From Leguminivora glycinivorella (lineage: Eukaryota > Arthropoda > Insecta > Lepidoptera > Tortricidae), in the NCBI RefSeq assembly GCF_023078275.1, contig NC_062975.1, positions 8,593,141-8,657,140 of the forward strand: a stretch of 64,000 bases of DNA, written 5' to 3'. The notes beneath the pieces were generated by a model. That model was not told the origin of the DNA, did not search any database, and was given only the letters and a program-made list of their open reading frames with translations. The translations under genes and the position numbers were made by a program. Shown here piece by piece: positions 27,801 to 42,800 of the stretch. Positions within the stretch are counted from its first letter, which is position 1. Every line of letters begins with the position of its first letter.

Positions 27801-30800
27801 CACACCACACTTGTTTCAGGATCGCGGCGATGTAGTGGTGTTGCGGTGAGTGTGTGTGTCATTTAGGTATAAAGGGGTTAGTTATTGCGGGAGGCTCTTA
27901 GAATAGAGCAGGGGTCGACTAAATAATACTGGTATCAGTTGATTCCTTGATAGTTTCTTACAAACTTAGTTTTTTAATCAACTAAAAGGCAGGATACATC
28001 TGTTCAGGCTAAGAGCGTGATAGTTCCCACATATATTAAAGCCACAGCTGACATAAAGTGAGTCTCGTTTACTAAAAACAAAACATCTAAAACGCCTGCA
28101 CGGGCCCTTGTCGATCGGCGTTCAACTTTATCACCGGTGTAATGTTGGGGCGATCATAAAAACAAAGGAGAGGCTCGTAATTTTTCAGTTTCCACGGAAG
28201 ATGCACCGCCCCTCCCGCGGAAGCCATGTTGGGAAATTCGTTTAACGATTTATTTGTGTGCGGTTGTCGCCCCCGCTCGCACCGTATCAAAGAAACGAGA
28301 TCAACCTTTTTGGCATCGGAATTTCGAGCAGCTAAAAAGTAAGTGGCGATTTCGGACCTCGATTTTTTATGATAATAGAACTTAAGAATCTACAGCGACT
28401 AGTTCGATTGCGAATTGGACATCGAATCATGAAACGTCAACTCTGACAGCTATAAGAAAGTCGGTATTGTCCGTTCGATTTCTGTTCATGGGCCGTCGAA
28501 TTTTATAAATCCGTTAGGATAACAAAGCGTGGCGGTTGCCCAATAGGAGCTATCGGGCGATACCGATCGACGGCGCGATTGACACATCAAACCGCCAGCC
28601 GCTCGTACGAGATTACCATCGACGTACATTCGACTCGTAATCAACACGCCGACGTCACGCCGACGAGTAATTCATGAACCGACCTAAACTCCGGAGGAAT
28701 TCGGGAAATGTTTGAATTTGGAATGTTTTTTGAACGCATGGTTGCGAGAGGTCATTGCCATCTTCAAGGACTTTGAGAGTCTTGAGATAGTTTTTTTAGT
28801 TCCTTTACTGCTGTTGAAACAGGTATCTAAAAACCAAGACATTTTTAAAATTTAGTTCTAGTGCTGACGGGAAGGTTCTATATATGCCCTGCCTAAATAA
28901 TTCCCACGAGTGGAGTCTATTTTAAATTCCATACCTAGCCAGACTAGCTGAATCATCAATCCAAGTAACGCAAGTTAAATAAGAGTAAAAGCCTGTAAAA
29001 AGTCGCCACAAACTAAACCATTAAGGGTACTCAACTATTCTATTGTCGCCGGTAGATAAAAGTGGATTCATAAATGCAATAAAAGTGAATAAAAAATCAA
29101 TAATGCGACTACCTAGTAATTAGTTCGCCGGGACGTTGATGGATGGAGCCACTGGTATCGTGTCGCGATACGAAGCTACACAGTTAAAACATCTTTATTA
29201 GTATAGTGACTTCATCTAAGTAAGATGTTTCAGATGTTTCAACCACCCATAGTATTTACAAGTTTTTCTGAGTGTAGTGTGTAAGATTTTATCCAAAATT
29301 GTATACATAGTTATTTATAACTAGATATACTCGTATAAATTAGTTAGTGAAGTTCAGGGGTGCAGTTTCGCATAAACCTATGTATTGCACTCTAACTTCG
29401 AAACGTAGATTATTCTGTGAATATCCAAAAACTAGAACTTTGACAGCCAGTTTGTACTAAGCCACGTAGGTACTCGTACTGTTTGTTTAAGTAAACTGTG
29501 TGAGCCAAGTAACTCGTGGAAATCGTGGAATAACTCAAGCGGCGATTGTTATTATTCAGTTCTAAAATGCATCATAAATTAAGTTTACTTTTAAATAAGT
29601 ATACGATAGTTAACAGTTACTTCATGCAATTTTTTTATTACCTGTTGGAAACTCTAATACATATTGCGGATTAGATTGCCAATTATTTTTCATGGTTTTA
29701 AAAGTGTAATATGTTTATGTTTTCAAAGAAAACACGTAAATTATTAAATTACACGTAAATTACTTGTAGTTTCTGACAACTGACTGACAGGCGACTTTAA
29801 CACGTTCGATTTCGTAGCAACATTTACCTACCTTCATAATATAATAATCCTACATCATAAATAGTTTCCTACTTTTCCTACTTAGTGCTATCTACACCAA
29901 CGTAAAGAATCACGTAAAACTCGTAAAAGGAAGTCAATTTCATCTAACTTTATCCCATATTTTCCTTAGTAGGTAAATACTCGTATCGACATATTCATTT
30001 AAAAACATAATTGATACAGGTCAATGTAATGAAACTAATGAAGTAAGTAGTCTGGATTCCCGTGAAATGACCAAGCTACCATTGTATATCTCTGACATGC
30101 AGATCATTGGAGCTAGGCTGCGCAAACGATGATCGATGGGACTGCGCGCGCATGCATCATCGTATCGAGATCCGTCAGTAGCTAGAATTCTAGTCAGACG
30201 ATACATATTCATACATCTTTACCGATAAACATCCTTATTATTATCCCATTGAATCATTTGTTTTATTTTTTCCGTGTTAGCCTTTTACTGTAAGTAAAGA
30301 CATATGTAACTCCGTATAGACAGATAAAGTCTAAGACAGATAAAGGTACGGTAGCCTAGATGGCGTTACACCTTTGGGGAACGCTCGGCTAATATTAATA
30401 TTTGACATTTTAATACATACGGGCCAAATTGTCAAACCTGAGGTTCAAAAGGTTTAAGCCTGTGTCGAGAGATGGCAGTCTATGGACTGTGATTACACAT
30501 TTCACTAACTAACTCTCTATAAAACTCGATCCTCTTTGACTGTAAGATTCTTTTTAAGTCGTACCTGCCTAGTTATAGTACGTTACTTCTGGAAAGTTAT
30601 GTATGAAAATGTTGGCATAATTAATGGAAGATTTTTTTTGATTGGGATATGTACATTATAGGCCGAAGTGTTTTTTCATCAATCCTCCCCATCCCTCCCC
30701 CCTCTGCGTCACCCCCTTCCCCCCTTAAATAGCCGAAAATGCGGTTTTTCGCGATTTCTGACAAAACCGTTAAAGATACAGAAAAAGCGTGTAGGAACAA

Positions 30801-33800
30801 AGTAATCCTTGATAAATTTACTACAAATCATTCATTGACACTTTGGTTCTAGCACTTATAGTTTTCGCGTGATCCATCACGAAAGTTGGTCCTTTGCTGC
30901 AATTTTCTTTAGTGAATGTTAAGTTTTCTCCCAAATTGCTTACGAAATCTGTTTGATAATACTAAAATATTATAAACTGAAAATGAATTTCAGGGGGAAA
31001 AATCACTACCATGGGTGGAACTTGAACTCACGGCTTCTGGATTGATACTCCAGGGCTCTACCAACAGCTACCAAAAGCTCATCCCCAGTCAGCGATATAC
31101 TATATGGATTAATGGTACTCCTAGCGACTACTACCGTGAAAATATTACGTCTTAAATAGTTACTGGAATTTCAAGACATATTGGAAATTCCACCCATGGT
31201 AGTGATTATTCCCCCTTAATTTTATTTTAGTCATGAGTTACAATATTTTAGTCATATCAAACAAATTTCGACGATTTCGTAAGCATTTTGGGCGAAAACT
31301 TAACATTATTTAAGGAAAATTGCAGCAAAGGACCAACTTTCGTGACGGATGACGCGAAAACTATAAGTTCTAGAACCAAAATGTTAATGAATGATTTGTA
31401 GTAAATTTATTAAGAATTACTTCGTTCCTACGCGCTTTTTCTGTATCTTCAACAGTTTTGTCAGAAATCGAAAAAAACCGCATTTTCGGCACTTTAAGGG
31501 AGGGTAGAGGGGTGACGCAGAGGGGGGAGGAATAGGGAGGGTTGATGAAAAATAACTTCTGTCTATAACGTACATATTTCAATTTAAAAAAACCTTCCAT
31601 TAATTATGCCGTAATTTTAGCTAATTTCCCCCTACTATTATTTGTGAAGAATACACCACCTGAATGAAACAGAATTTTGTAAATTGCCGAATCGAATTTC
31701 AAAATAGGTAATAACTACTAAATTAGAATCACTTTCTATTGTGGAAATATAATTCACCTTGTATAAAACTTCGTACTACATACATATGTCAACAAAAGAC
31801 AGCAACGCGCTGTCATTAACCACGGTTTATAGGTTGCACTTTAGTTGAGACACAGGTTGACAATAAAATCCGTGATTAACGCACGCATAAAAGGTTTCTA
31901 ATTTCTATCGCATAAACCCACAACATAAGGGTTGGATCACCCACCGCAGCCCCGAGCATACATTTAATTCGTGGCGTTGTCTCAAGTTTTTTCCCCGACA
32001 GGTGCTTTGGTACTCTTTGTCCCTACAATTTACGGAAAAAGGGCCCCTAAATAACACAAACGAGGCGTGAGTTCGGTAAAATTATAAAGTAACTTAAAAT
32101 TATGACCCGAGGGCGACTAAACGTTGGTAATTCTGTCTCGAATCGCTTCTTATAACGTGTGAATTTGCATTGAATGGCAACACGGCTTCGGGGTTGTTAT
32201 TCGCGACATGCCCGGCCTCGTCGTTGCTATAAACCAGTGTAAGGTACATAAATCTAGCATCCGATTAGAGGTCCAATTATACTAGACTGTAGTTTATCGA
32301 TGAGTGAAAAAGTTCAGTTGATAATGTAGAGCCATTGCTCAGCGGCCTCGCTATACTCAAGCGTGCTGTAGCAGTAGCAAATTCAGATATTTGACTTCTG
32401 ATACAAATAATTGGAATCTCAGTGCATCACGCTTGCCCTCATATATTGATGCAGGATGCACTGACGTTCAAATCAAATTGAGAACGACACATTTATGATA
32501 TCTAAATACGCCTCTCAGTGTCACATGATTCTTTATGCTTATTATATCATTTATGCATGGACACTATGCTCGTTGGGTCCGTAATCGGAATACTTCAATA
32601 TCCGCAATCTGTTTACTAGCATGACGTTATTGCATATTTTTGACATGTCGTTATATTCTGAATTAGCTTCCTGTAGCGAAATAAAGCCTAGTGTTTACAA
32701 GTCCGCCGCATTATAGTAATATTTCCGTTAAATACCTTTTATACATATAAACCAGTTTACTAAGACTAAAGTTTGCCACGCGAAATGCCACTGTACCTAC
32801 CAAGAGCGGCGACTTCTTCATTGATCTAATGATTTTTATAAGAAAGCAAACTAACTTGATCAAATTAATGAGTCTGTTAGCTTTATTATCATATATTGTC
32901 ATCAGCCAAGACTTTTAAGAATTTGCTACCGAGTAATTCCTATAGGGGCCGAAATTCAATAATTCAAGTACCAGCTTAAATAAATATGTGCCGTTGAAAT
33001 TAAATTATTGAAATTAATCAATACTTGCAATTAAAACTTTCAATTAAATAATCTGAACCATGGTACTATTATGATACGACCACAAACGCCTCACCAATTA
33101 ATCACACACAACAGGTGCATAAAACAGTGCAAGTGAATGGGCCCTAGCAAAGCTGCGCGTGCGCCGGGGAAGTCGTAAATACGGCAGCTGCTGATACACT
33201 TACTACTGGAGACATTCGTTAATACTACAATTATTGAAATTACTTGGGCCGTTTTCAATTAGTCGTTAATCCATAAATTAGGTGCCTCTGGTACCTATAA
33301 ATTGTATGGTTACTTTGTAGGAGGATACTGTCGAGCATATTAAGCATTCCGTATAAAGTACACCAAAGTGTGGTCCACAAAAGGTTTGCTGGCAAAGCGT
33401 TTTATTTTATATCTATAATGTCGGAAAACGTAGAAGTACACAGTCACCTCTTGTATACAAGTTTGGATACAAAGGTGCTAAGCGAATAGTGACAGTCACT
33501 GTACCTCAATATTCACACCCTACAATTTTTGCCTACTACGAAATATAGGTGTTATAAACGTTAAATTAATTTTCTCCTCATTCATAAAATCTCACTGATT
33601 ATCAATTGTCTTGACCCGCAACAGAACATTATAGTCCATAAGCAGGGGCGGCTCACTATGAACTGCTGATCCTTTTCGCCAGCACTTTGGATCGAGAACG
33701 AATGTGTGACTGGGCCGAGAGAGCGAGAGCTACGTCAAGTTTTCATATTAAACTTCGCTTACAACCTTTCGGCGTGGACTATTCGTGTAATTTTGACGGT

Positions 33801-36800
33801 CCCAGTTCGCTTTCCGGCCCATTCAGCCTAAAAGGCGACGACTTTTACGCGGCGCAATAGGGGCGGCTCAATTTTTGCAATGTCGTCTGCACGCGTGCGG
33901 TCCGTTTGTTAATGTAGGTAAGAATTAAGACTGGCGGCGTTTTATGAACATCAAAGGAGTGAGCCTTCTGTACTTGTACTATTATATATTCTGTGCCATA
34001 AGTATCTGATGTTTACGTGCCGCACTTGCTGATTTTCTCACGCCTGTTCATAGAGTTTATACGAAGAGGCGTCAAAATTATGAATAAACATGCACGCAAG
34101 CGATAGAATTATTGATCGTACGCAGTACGAAATAGAAAATCCGCCGATAGTAGTGACCCGTCGGGCCGCGGCCGGGTCGCGGGTCTTGGGTCTTGGGTCA
34201 GTTTAGCACCGCGTCATATTTATAATTACTGCGCACGCTCCGCGCAGCTCTCCCGCGCTGCCTGCGCCCGCGCGTCAATAAATCAAAATTTTAAATCACC
34301 GGTGGGCGTACCGGCGCGCTCGGCCAACGCCGAATAAAATGAATTAAAAATAAAATAACGCGAGGGGGCCGTGCGCGCCCTGAGAAAATTTAAAGATATT
34401 TCGCTTTAGTTTTTTTAATTAATACCTTGTTAAAATTTAATATTGAGAGCGCATGCGTTATTACAATGGGTGTGCGCGAGATTTTTAACTCGCTTTCGGT
34501 AACTTATTGAAGCTTCGCGAGACCGTTTAATTGGATCATTTTTTTAACGAGAAATGATAAGCGTCGATGAAGGGTGAGACAAGATCATTAAACTCTTCTC
34601 TTCGGGTTCTCGTTCTTGCAAATTAATTGCGCGGGGTAATATGAGGTTGGTGGCACGTCCGCTTAATGAGACTTCTGGGAACCTCTGCGTGGAATGTGAG
34701 CACACTCGCGGCAGAGCCCAACTGTCTGCTCCGAGCATAGACAAGCATTAAACTATCATGTCACGTCAAGCCGGGTCCGTGCCTCGTCATAAAGTGACCC
34801 TGCGTTTTTATAGTTTATTTATCTTACGTGATACGTATATAATTCGATTTGCATTCTGTTTTTAATTAAATGAGAAATAAAACACACAATCATTATGCTT
34901 CGACACTAACAAACAATTAATTAAATGTAAACACAGACTAAAATAATTGAAATAAGATATCCCCGTCGAATCAAATAATCATACCGCTTAACAAAAAGCA
35001 TCAAGTAGCAAAAACAAAAGATAAGCCGTATAACCTAACCTTTTCCAAATGGTATCACGTCAAAGAACACCGACAGTTAGAATTGAAATTACTTAGCGAA
35101 ATACTTGTATTTTTTTCCTAGGCTGCCAAAGGTCATCACCCCGCGGTTGTCGGACGGTAGTCGACCGCTGGCCGACTTGACAGCTCCTCATGCTCTCCCG
35201 TTCCCTTCATCATGCCGACGTTTATTATCTATTTATTTTAGATAAATTATCATAATGGTTTAAAGACTGTAAAGTAACATGGATGTTAGTATACGCTCGA
35301 ATAGGTTGACCGTGTCTACAGAAGGTTTAAAGGAACTATAATTAGGTACATATAAGTATAATTTAATGCTAACCATGTAAAGCTATTTTAGAATTACATT
35401 ATGGGACTACACCTGACATGCCTTTTAGGTACTTATGTCCCAGTACAAGTCCAAAAAAAAGCGCTGGTGGCCTAGGGGTAAGAGCGTGCGACTTTCGATC
35501 GGAGGTCGCGGGTTCGAACTCCGGCTCGTACCAATGAGTTTTTCCGAACTTATGTGCGAAATGTCATTTGATATTTGCGAGTCGCTTTTTGGTGAAGGAA
35601 AACATCGTGAGGAAACCGGACTAATTCCAATAAGGCCTAGTTACCTTTCGGGCTGGAAGGTCAGATGGCAGTCGCTTTCGTAAAACTAGTGCCTACGCCA
35701 AATCTTGGGATTAGTTGTCAAAGCGGACCCCAGGCTCCCATGAGCCCTGGCAAATGCCGGGATAACGCAAGGAGGATGATGATGATGTCCCAGTACAAGT
35801 ATATATTTTTAAGCTCCCTATTATTTATAGACGATTTGAGTATTATTAGGCTTTTATGCAATATTAACTATTCGATTATTTGATGCATTGTACTCGTAGG
35901 TACATTAATTCAGTCCGCAATGTAACGAGAATCGCATGTAAGTTCTTCAACAGTATAAACGAGGCTTTAGGCTGGTGACTATAGACAACAGTTTTATTCC
36001 AATTTCAAAAAGTTTGTAACCAGCCAGTGACATTTATAGGTTCACTAATGGCTAATTTAGCTCGGGTTGGTCGTGGTTTAGAACTCGACAGGTGCACAGG
36101 TCGCCTAAGGTGGATGGCATTTCGGTTCACGACCGTTGCTGGATGCAGTAAATATTATATAACAGCTAATAAGACATACCAAAACTAACACGATATTCAA
36201 TTACTGGTCAGCTGTCTACGCTTGGCATGTTTACAGTTTAAATTAACGAATCTAATCAAATTGTAGCTTTATCTTAGTACTGACACTTTAATGTTCAATG
36301 AATACTGACTGGCTAATAATAAACATTATAATATTATCTTTATTACGAAACGGACCTATAGCGATTTTATGAATAATTAGAAGATAATTATGTACATAAT
36401 CCGTAACGAACGGATTATCTTTCCTGTCTGCATACATTATGTCATGCATCTGTGGTTTACTATGATTACGACCGTAAAATTTAAAATAACTAAACCTATT
36501 ATTGAAGAAACTCGGTAAAAAATAATTAGAGCGCGTACAGCCGGTAAGAGCCATTAAGTAAACTGGCTAAAAAACGAATGAATTTACAAACAACTTAAAA
36601 TGATTTTAACACCAATCTAAAAGGAATTTAGATTTAGCTTAAACAAGTCCATAAATTAAATAAATACCTACTATATTACTTACCCGGCGTAAGCTCTGGG
36701 CAAAAACGTTAATATACATATAAGGGGCAGAGCGATATAACCGGGTAATTAATTGCTGGTAACCTCTGCGGCCCTAAGTGACCGTGAAATGACATTCAAC

Positions 36801-39800
36801 ATGAAAATCCAATACTTTTTTTGCACTATTTCACTGCATTTTAACAGTTTTTGCGACGCGTGTCCGACAAATAACTGCCTCGTTTCGATTAATGAGCAAA
36901 TTCATTAGCTTTCATTTAATTCACTAATTTCTTTCATACCTTTTACGTGGGGCTTATTAGACGGGGTGTCGTGTTATTTGCATGAATATATAGCCAGGCC
37001 GGATCCTCCGTGGCAACTACGGAGGACCGTGTGAACCGCGGAATACATCTGAATTCATTAAAACGTAATTATGATTGACTTATTGTTATTTGCTCATGAT
37101 CGGACTACACGTATTTAATGACATCAACTATTACCTTGTTTAATTACAAGAAATAACATACTGGTAATTAGGTACTAAAAGACAGTCGGTACGTTGAACA
37201 AGGGTGGGCCCTCATTTAACAATATACGGATTAATTATCGGCCAAAATCGACGAGTCAAATATACCTGTCAGCGTGTAGAACGTCGTCCCAATTTATTTG
37301 GCCCCCGAACAATGGTTAAAGCGGTAAACACAATGGCAAACCGGGCAAAACGAGCAAAACGCGCCTTTGCCGTACAGCGAGACGTATTATGCTCTTAACA
37401 AATTCAATAAAATACAATACGCTTCCAATCGGGAACCTTCATTGTATAGATATACAGCGGATAATTAGAGTTAGGAAAAAGCTATATGTCACCAACCTGA
37501 AGTAAAGTTTATGGTACTTATATTACTTAATTTCTCACGTTGATATAGATACTAACATAGGGCGTAAAAACCACCTATGGACCTATGTTTGACCTGTTTA
37601 GGCCTCGAAATGAATGTTGAAAAAATGTATACTTAGAGTGAAAAGCCTTTTTGGCTTTATAACTAACCTTTATAGTGATTTAATTGTATCACCTGGAGTT
37701 AGAGAAAATCCTTAAGTAAATAAATTAACTTTGCATTGTTTTAGCGACATAGTATGTAAATTGGCAGGGCTGGATACATGCGAACGGGCGCAGCGCACGC
37801 GCGTGCGGTGACGCGCGGACCACCGGGCCGCGGTGTCAGCCCTGATTCACGGCAGTACCTCATAGGGTTGTCACAAATATGTTGAAATTTATTATAAATT
37901 ATGATTGAAATCCTTTCAGAAATCAAGAACTATTCGTAAAAACGAATTGATGTGCTTTAAGCAAAAATATTTAGAAGAGGATCACGATTCTGCAAATGGG
38001 AACTCTAGCGTCAGCGACGGATTTGACTCTTAGCTGGACTTATTGTACCTGAAAGTACAGTAAAATTTTATTTTTATGTCAAATTGTAATACAGCGATGG
38101 CAGCCCTGCACGAAGTGGCGGCAGAGACAAGCGTAGCATTGTTAGGCGGAGGCCGCCCTGAGCCCTGAATAAATACATTCATATTGCCGCTCTAAATATC
38201 TTCAATCGATTCTCTTCGGCTTCTCAAATGCCGACCATCGCAGAAAAAACCTTACGATCAATATGAAACCGATACAGTAAAAACGTAATACTATTTCATA
38301 AATACAAAACGAGTCACCGATTTAAAGGATGTGCGTAGTTGAAACCTGCTAATAACAAGGAGGTAATTGCCAAACAATTGCCCTTACACTTCGCACGGCC
38401 GTCAAAAAGCTCGCAGACCAACAGAAGGTGTTTTACGAAAGATTTAGATTGTTAACATTAACAACTTACTCCTATCGACCTCCCGGGCTTTAATCGCACA
38501 AAATCTGCCGTCGCGTCGCATTCGCCGCGCCGAAATGTGCAGAAAATGGAAAAAACATGGCGCTAAACCGCGAAACTGTATGTATTTAAACGCCGAATTC
38601 GAGATTCCGATTCCCAAAAAAGCGGCCAGCATTCGGTCATTTAAATTTTTCCAAAACGTGAACACAATGGAACAGATACAGAAAGTTGGTTATTTTTTAT
38701 TCTATTTTTAATTTTTGAAATATAAAAAGGAATTCGTTTCGGCAAGGCCTGTCACATCATTCCAGCGCGGCTAAGTGACGGCGGACGCACGTCACTCCCC
38801 TGGATATGTTTTATTTTCATACGAATCGAACTGACTCGCCGTGTTTTTTGTTATCATAGTTGATGTAACCGAGTCTCGTATATGATTGCTTTTATAATCG
38901 TTTATCGCTCGATGGAAGTTTAATAGAACTGGCCATAATTTATTGCGCTGCTGTGCTGTTTGGGTACTTCTATCGAAACTAATTTGGTACAAACCGCCTA
39001 CACTTAGAGAGAGTGATATAATATATTTAAAGCTCCTATTGAAATGCCGTTGTTTATAGAATAACACCGTTTTACTCTTACATATGTGAGAAATTCAGTA
39101 GGTATTATGCAAAGGTGCAAAAAAAGTTAAAAGCAGCAGCATTGTTATTGATGTGAATCGATAAGGTCGAATGGTCTAGTCTAGAGCAATCCGAGATAGT
39201 GTTGGTGCACAATAAGGGCCGTCGCACACCGGCAGGGCGACGTCCAGCGCGATTGACGTCCGTCCACATGACGCTAAGAGGTCTATTGTATACGAAACGC
39301 TCGTTACGGCGGCCAACCGGTCTTTAACACGATCGTACAATGTGATCACCTGATCACTCTATACATAGCCGTTCATCTTCTAAGCTGTTAGACACTTTAA
39401 ACTTTGTTACTGGCCATCAATATTATCGATTATATTAGTGTTATAACTCAATAAATGCTATAAACAAATCGTGAAGGTAATAGCAATAACAAAGGGGTTA
39501 ACATAGGCGTTTGCATATTTAGATGAGTGTTATGTTAATGGTAAGCTCATTACGGTCAGGTGGATCGTGGGGATAAGGCTATCGGGAGGCGCGTGATCTC
39601 GAGATTCGTGCGATTCTGCGGGTATAATCGGATGTCAATTACGCGTTGATCGGATGCGATCGCGTCGCATCCATATGTATGTATGCAGCGACCTGCGTGT
39701 CAATTGTGCTGGACAAACTTCGGACGTTTACCCAGATTGAGCATTTGGTTACGGTTTTTCTTTTGGGTGTTCTGATGTTCTCGCACGTTTAACAAGCGTC

Positions 39801-42800
39801 AACGGATGAAGAAGTGTCATGGATAGGATACAATTTGACTTTTTGTGTATGTGACTAAACAAAACACCAATAATGGTAGTAAATTTGTTTTAAGAATTAA
39901 GTAGGTACTAAATTATAAGGACTTGGTGGATTTTTAAAATTTACATACCTACTTTACGTAATTTTAATTTAATCGGTTAGCTGCGTGACCGAATTCGATG
40001 ACAAATTATAAATTATAATACTTAATAGGTACCTAAGATACCTATAGATATTTTAGATTCTTTGGAAATATCTATTGCTAAAAAATAGACTAAAACTTAA
40101 GCAAATTCAACCTATCTCACATTAAATTCCAGTTAGACTTCAATAGGAAACGAATCCAACCGGGGTGCAGTAGCTGTTAGATTTAGCGGAGCGCGGACGC
40201 GGAAGTGGCGAGCGTGGGCGATACACACGCTGACAAAATGCTACTTGCCCACGTGAATGCTAGCACCGTTGGAGAGAGCACGGGGGAATTACAGTTTGCG
40301 AATTTAGTACATCGACATGTACTACAAAACACGCTCTTATCGTAGAAAACTGACATCTTGCGAATTTAGTTCATAATAGAAATAGTAGGAAACATGTTTT
40401 TAAGTTCGGGTTTCCTAGGATGTGGGTGTCGTCTTCTAGCGGTCGTCTCCATATTTATCTGACTGGATACAGTCATCTGCAAAAGATGTTGCGCCTAAGT
40501 AAGACACAAAAATTTCAGGCACGATCATATTTGTAGAGTTATAGAGATATTTTTGAGGCCTTCGAAACATATTGCAAGTGACAAGTACAGAGAAGATAGC
40601 AAAATCGTCATTTAGCAAGCAAACCCAGTTTTAGCAAACCTTAGCCCATGGTCGAGATTCTTGAGCTCTTGTTAACTTACAACAAAACTCATCGACAGTA
40701 TGTTTATGAAGATCAGAGAAGTAAGTTTGTACGAAGCAGATAGCGAAATTTTTTTTTCTGATGAACCAGTTTTAGCAAACTAAGGTTTGCTTGGTCCATG
40801 GTCGAGCTTCTTGAGCTCTTGTTAACTAATCGCTCGCACGCAGCGGTTATTTATCGGTAGCCGAGACGTCCTCTGATTTAAAGCCTCAAATTGCACGCTG
40901 CAGCCCGCTTCGATTTAACTTCGTGTACAATCAACACTTCTATATTTTATGTCTGCGTGCTGTGGTGAAGTTATTAGGAACTAGGAAGATGTGGAGCTTT
41001 TTATCCTTAGCGATATATTAGAATGGGTCGATGTTAATAAGATTTTAGTTTTAGGCATACTCTCCTTGTATTTTATGATCATTCTAGAAACAAGGGAGAG
41101 TTTTTTAAGTTACATTTTATAAATCGCATGACATTACTTTCATGATTGAATTAATAAAATGCCGTTGATTGAATTCTCAGTCCAAATTAAAAGCATTTTT
41201 AAAACTGACAGAGCAATCAACCGCGGATTTTTTGCCCTTTTTAAGCTCGGGCCAAACTTAGCAATTAAAAGCATTAAGCAACCGAACGTTTGAGACGAGC
41301 ACTACCGTATTACGTTATAATCCGGGCTGAGCCGAGGATCCGACTGACGTGCGATAAGTGGTGCTACCGAGTGGCGCAAGCAACACGACCAAAACTCGAT
41401 CCAATAAGTAATGCGATGCGCTCGCGTCTATCCACTTCCTCACAATTAACATAGCAGGAAGCTCGGACTGTCATTAACCCGTCAACGCTACCAACTGTAC
41501 CGAAAAGCATTACACGAATCACGGTACTCACCGCCAATATAATTAGGACTCTGCTTTATAAATACAAATAAATAAAAGGAGCGGTGCGAGGTGGCAGCCA
41601 GCAATTACCGAGGCGTTCGGGCAACGCGGCGCGCTCAAATTGTCGGGCTGTCTCCCTGACTAATGACGCCACAATGCCAACCGTATCATAAGCATATTTA
41701 ATCAGCTAGCTTCAATATTTGATATCAGTAACATATGTTTGCATAATTTGTTATTCAATGACTTTTTGCGCCCTCTTTGCTGCGAGCGGGTTTAATTTTT
41801 GAGGAGGCTGCAATTACGTTTGAGTCCTCCCTAATGTGAAGTTAATGCGCATATATTAAACTGTCATTCGCTTAAAACCAATACAACTCGCGAACCTAGA
41901 AACGGTGGATAATTAGTAATATTAGTAAGAACCGTAACAGCAGTCTGAAACGACCAAAATAAGTAAGTATCTACGATATACTTGCCTATAGGATTCTACA
42001 ACTCATGGGTATTAAAAGTAAAATTTTCTGCAAATTATGTAGAGTGTGGTACGTACACTTGAAACCATCGTACGTCACTTTCGACAGTTGACATACCAAT
42101 TTGACGGTGTATAGCTAAGCCCGTGCTCTCGAGCACGCATCGCAATCGATTCTCCTCGGCGCGTGAAATCGAGCGCTCTCGATCGATAGCTGATTCGATT
42201 ACCGCCCTACACTATTCTATTAACTATTCGAGTATCACACGGTGATTAGGTAAGCTAATAAAGGTGATTTCGAACGCTGTTCAGTTTTTTGTTGTTTTCT
42301 TGGGCTTAAGTATTACAAGGTGGTTTAATGTAATAACTATTTTACCTCCGGTGCTAAATATTTTAACAAGCACGCGCACGGCCTTTAATGATGAGTCTCT
42401 AAAAGTATTGTTTATACCAAAAGATTTATATGCCACTTCGCTTTGGACTCAAAAATGCACTGAATCCAAATAATTACCTAATGGCTACGATTGCTACGAC
42501 AAAACTCTACATCAATAAATTAACTATCAGTAAGTATCAATAGATGCAATCTAACATACAAAAAACGGTCACCAGTGCAGTCGAATGCAGTTCCGAGAAC
42601 ATAAAGAAACATCAAACCATATTTTAACAAGTAAATAAAACAAGTTCCTTGCACTCCATCATTAGAATTTATGAAGTCCGTGGCTGCCTGTTTCCTTGTT
42701 ATTAATATGAACATTAATGCTGTCCCAATATCCTCCCGTAAATGTCACCGTGGCGCCTAGGCAGGTAGACCACTGAACTATAAAAACACCAACACAAAAC

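Noticed and set aside
35435..35683. tRNA gene within the sequence containing GGTTCGAACTCC
   Set aside because: A and B boxes are present, but the unit continues into a SINE body with GAT tail and flanking duplications; it is a SINE head, not a tRNA gene.
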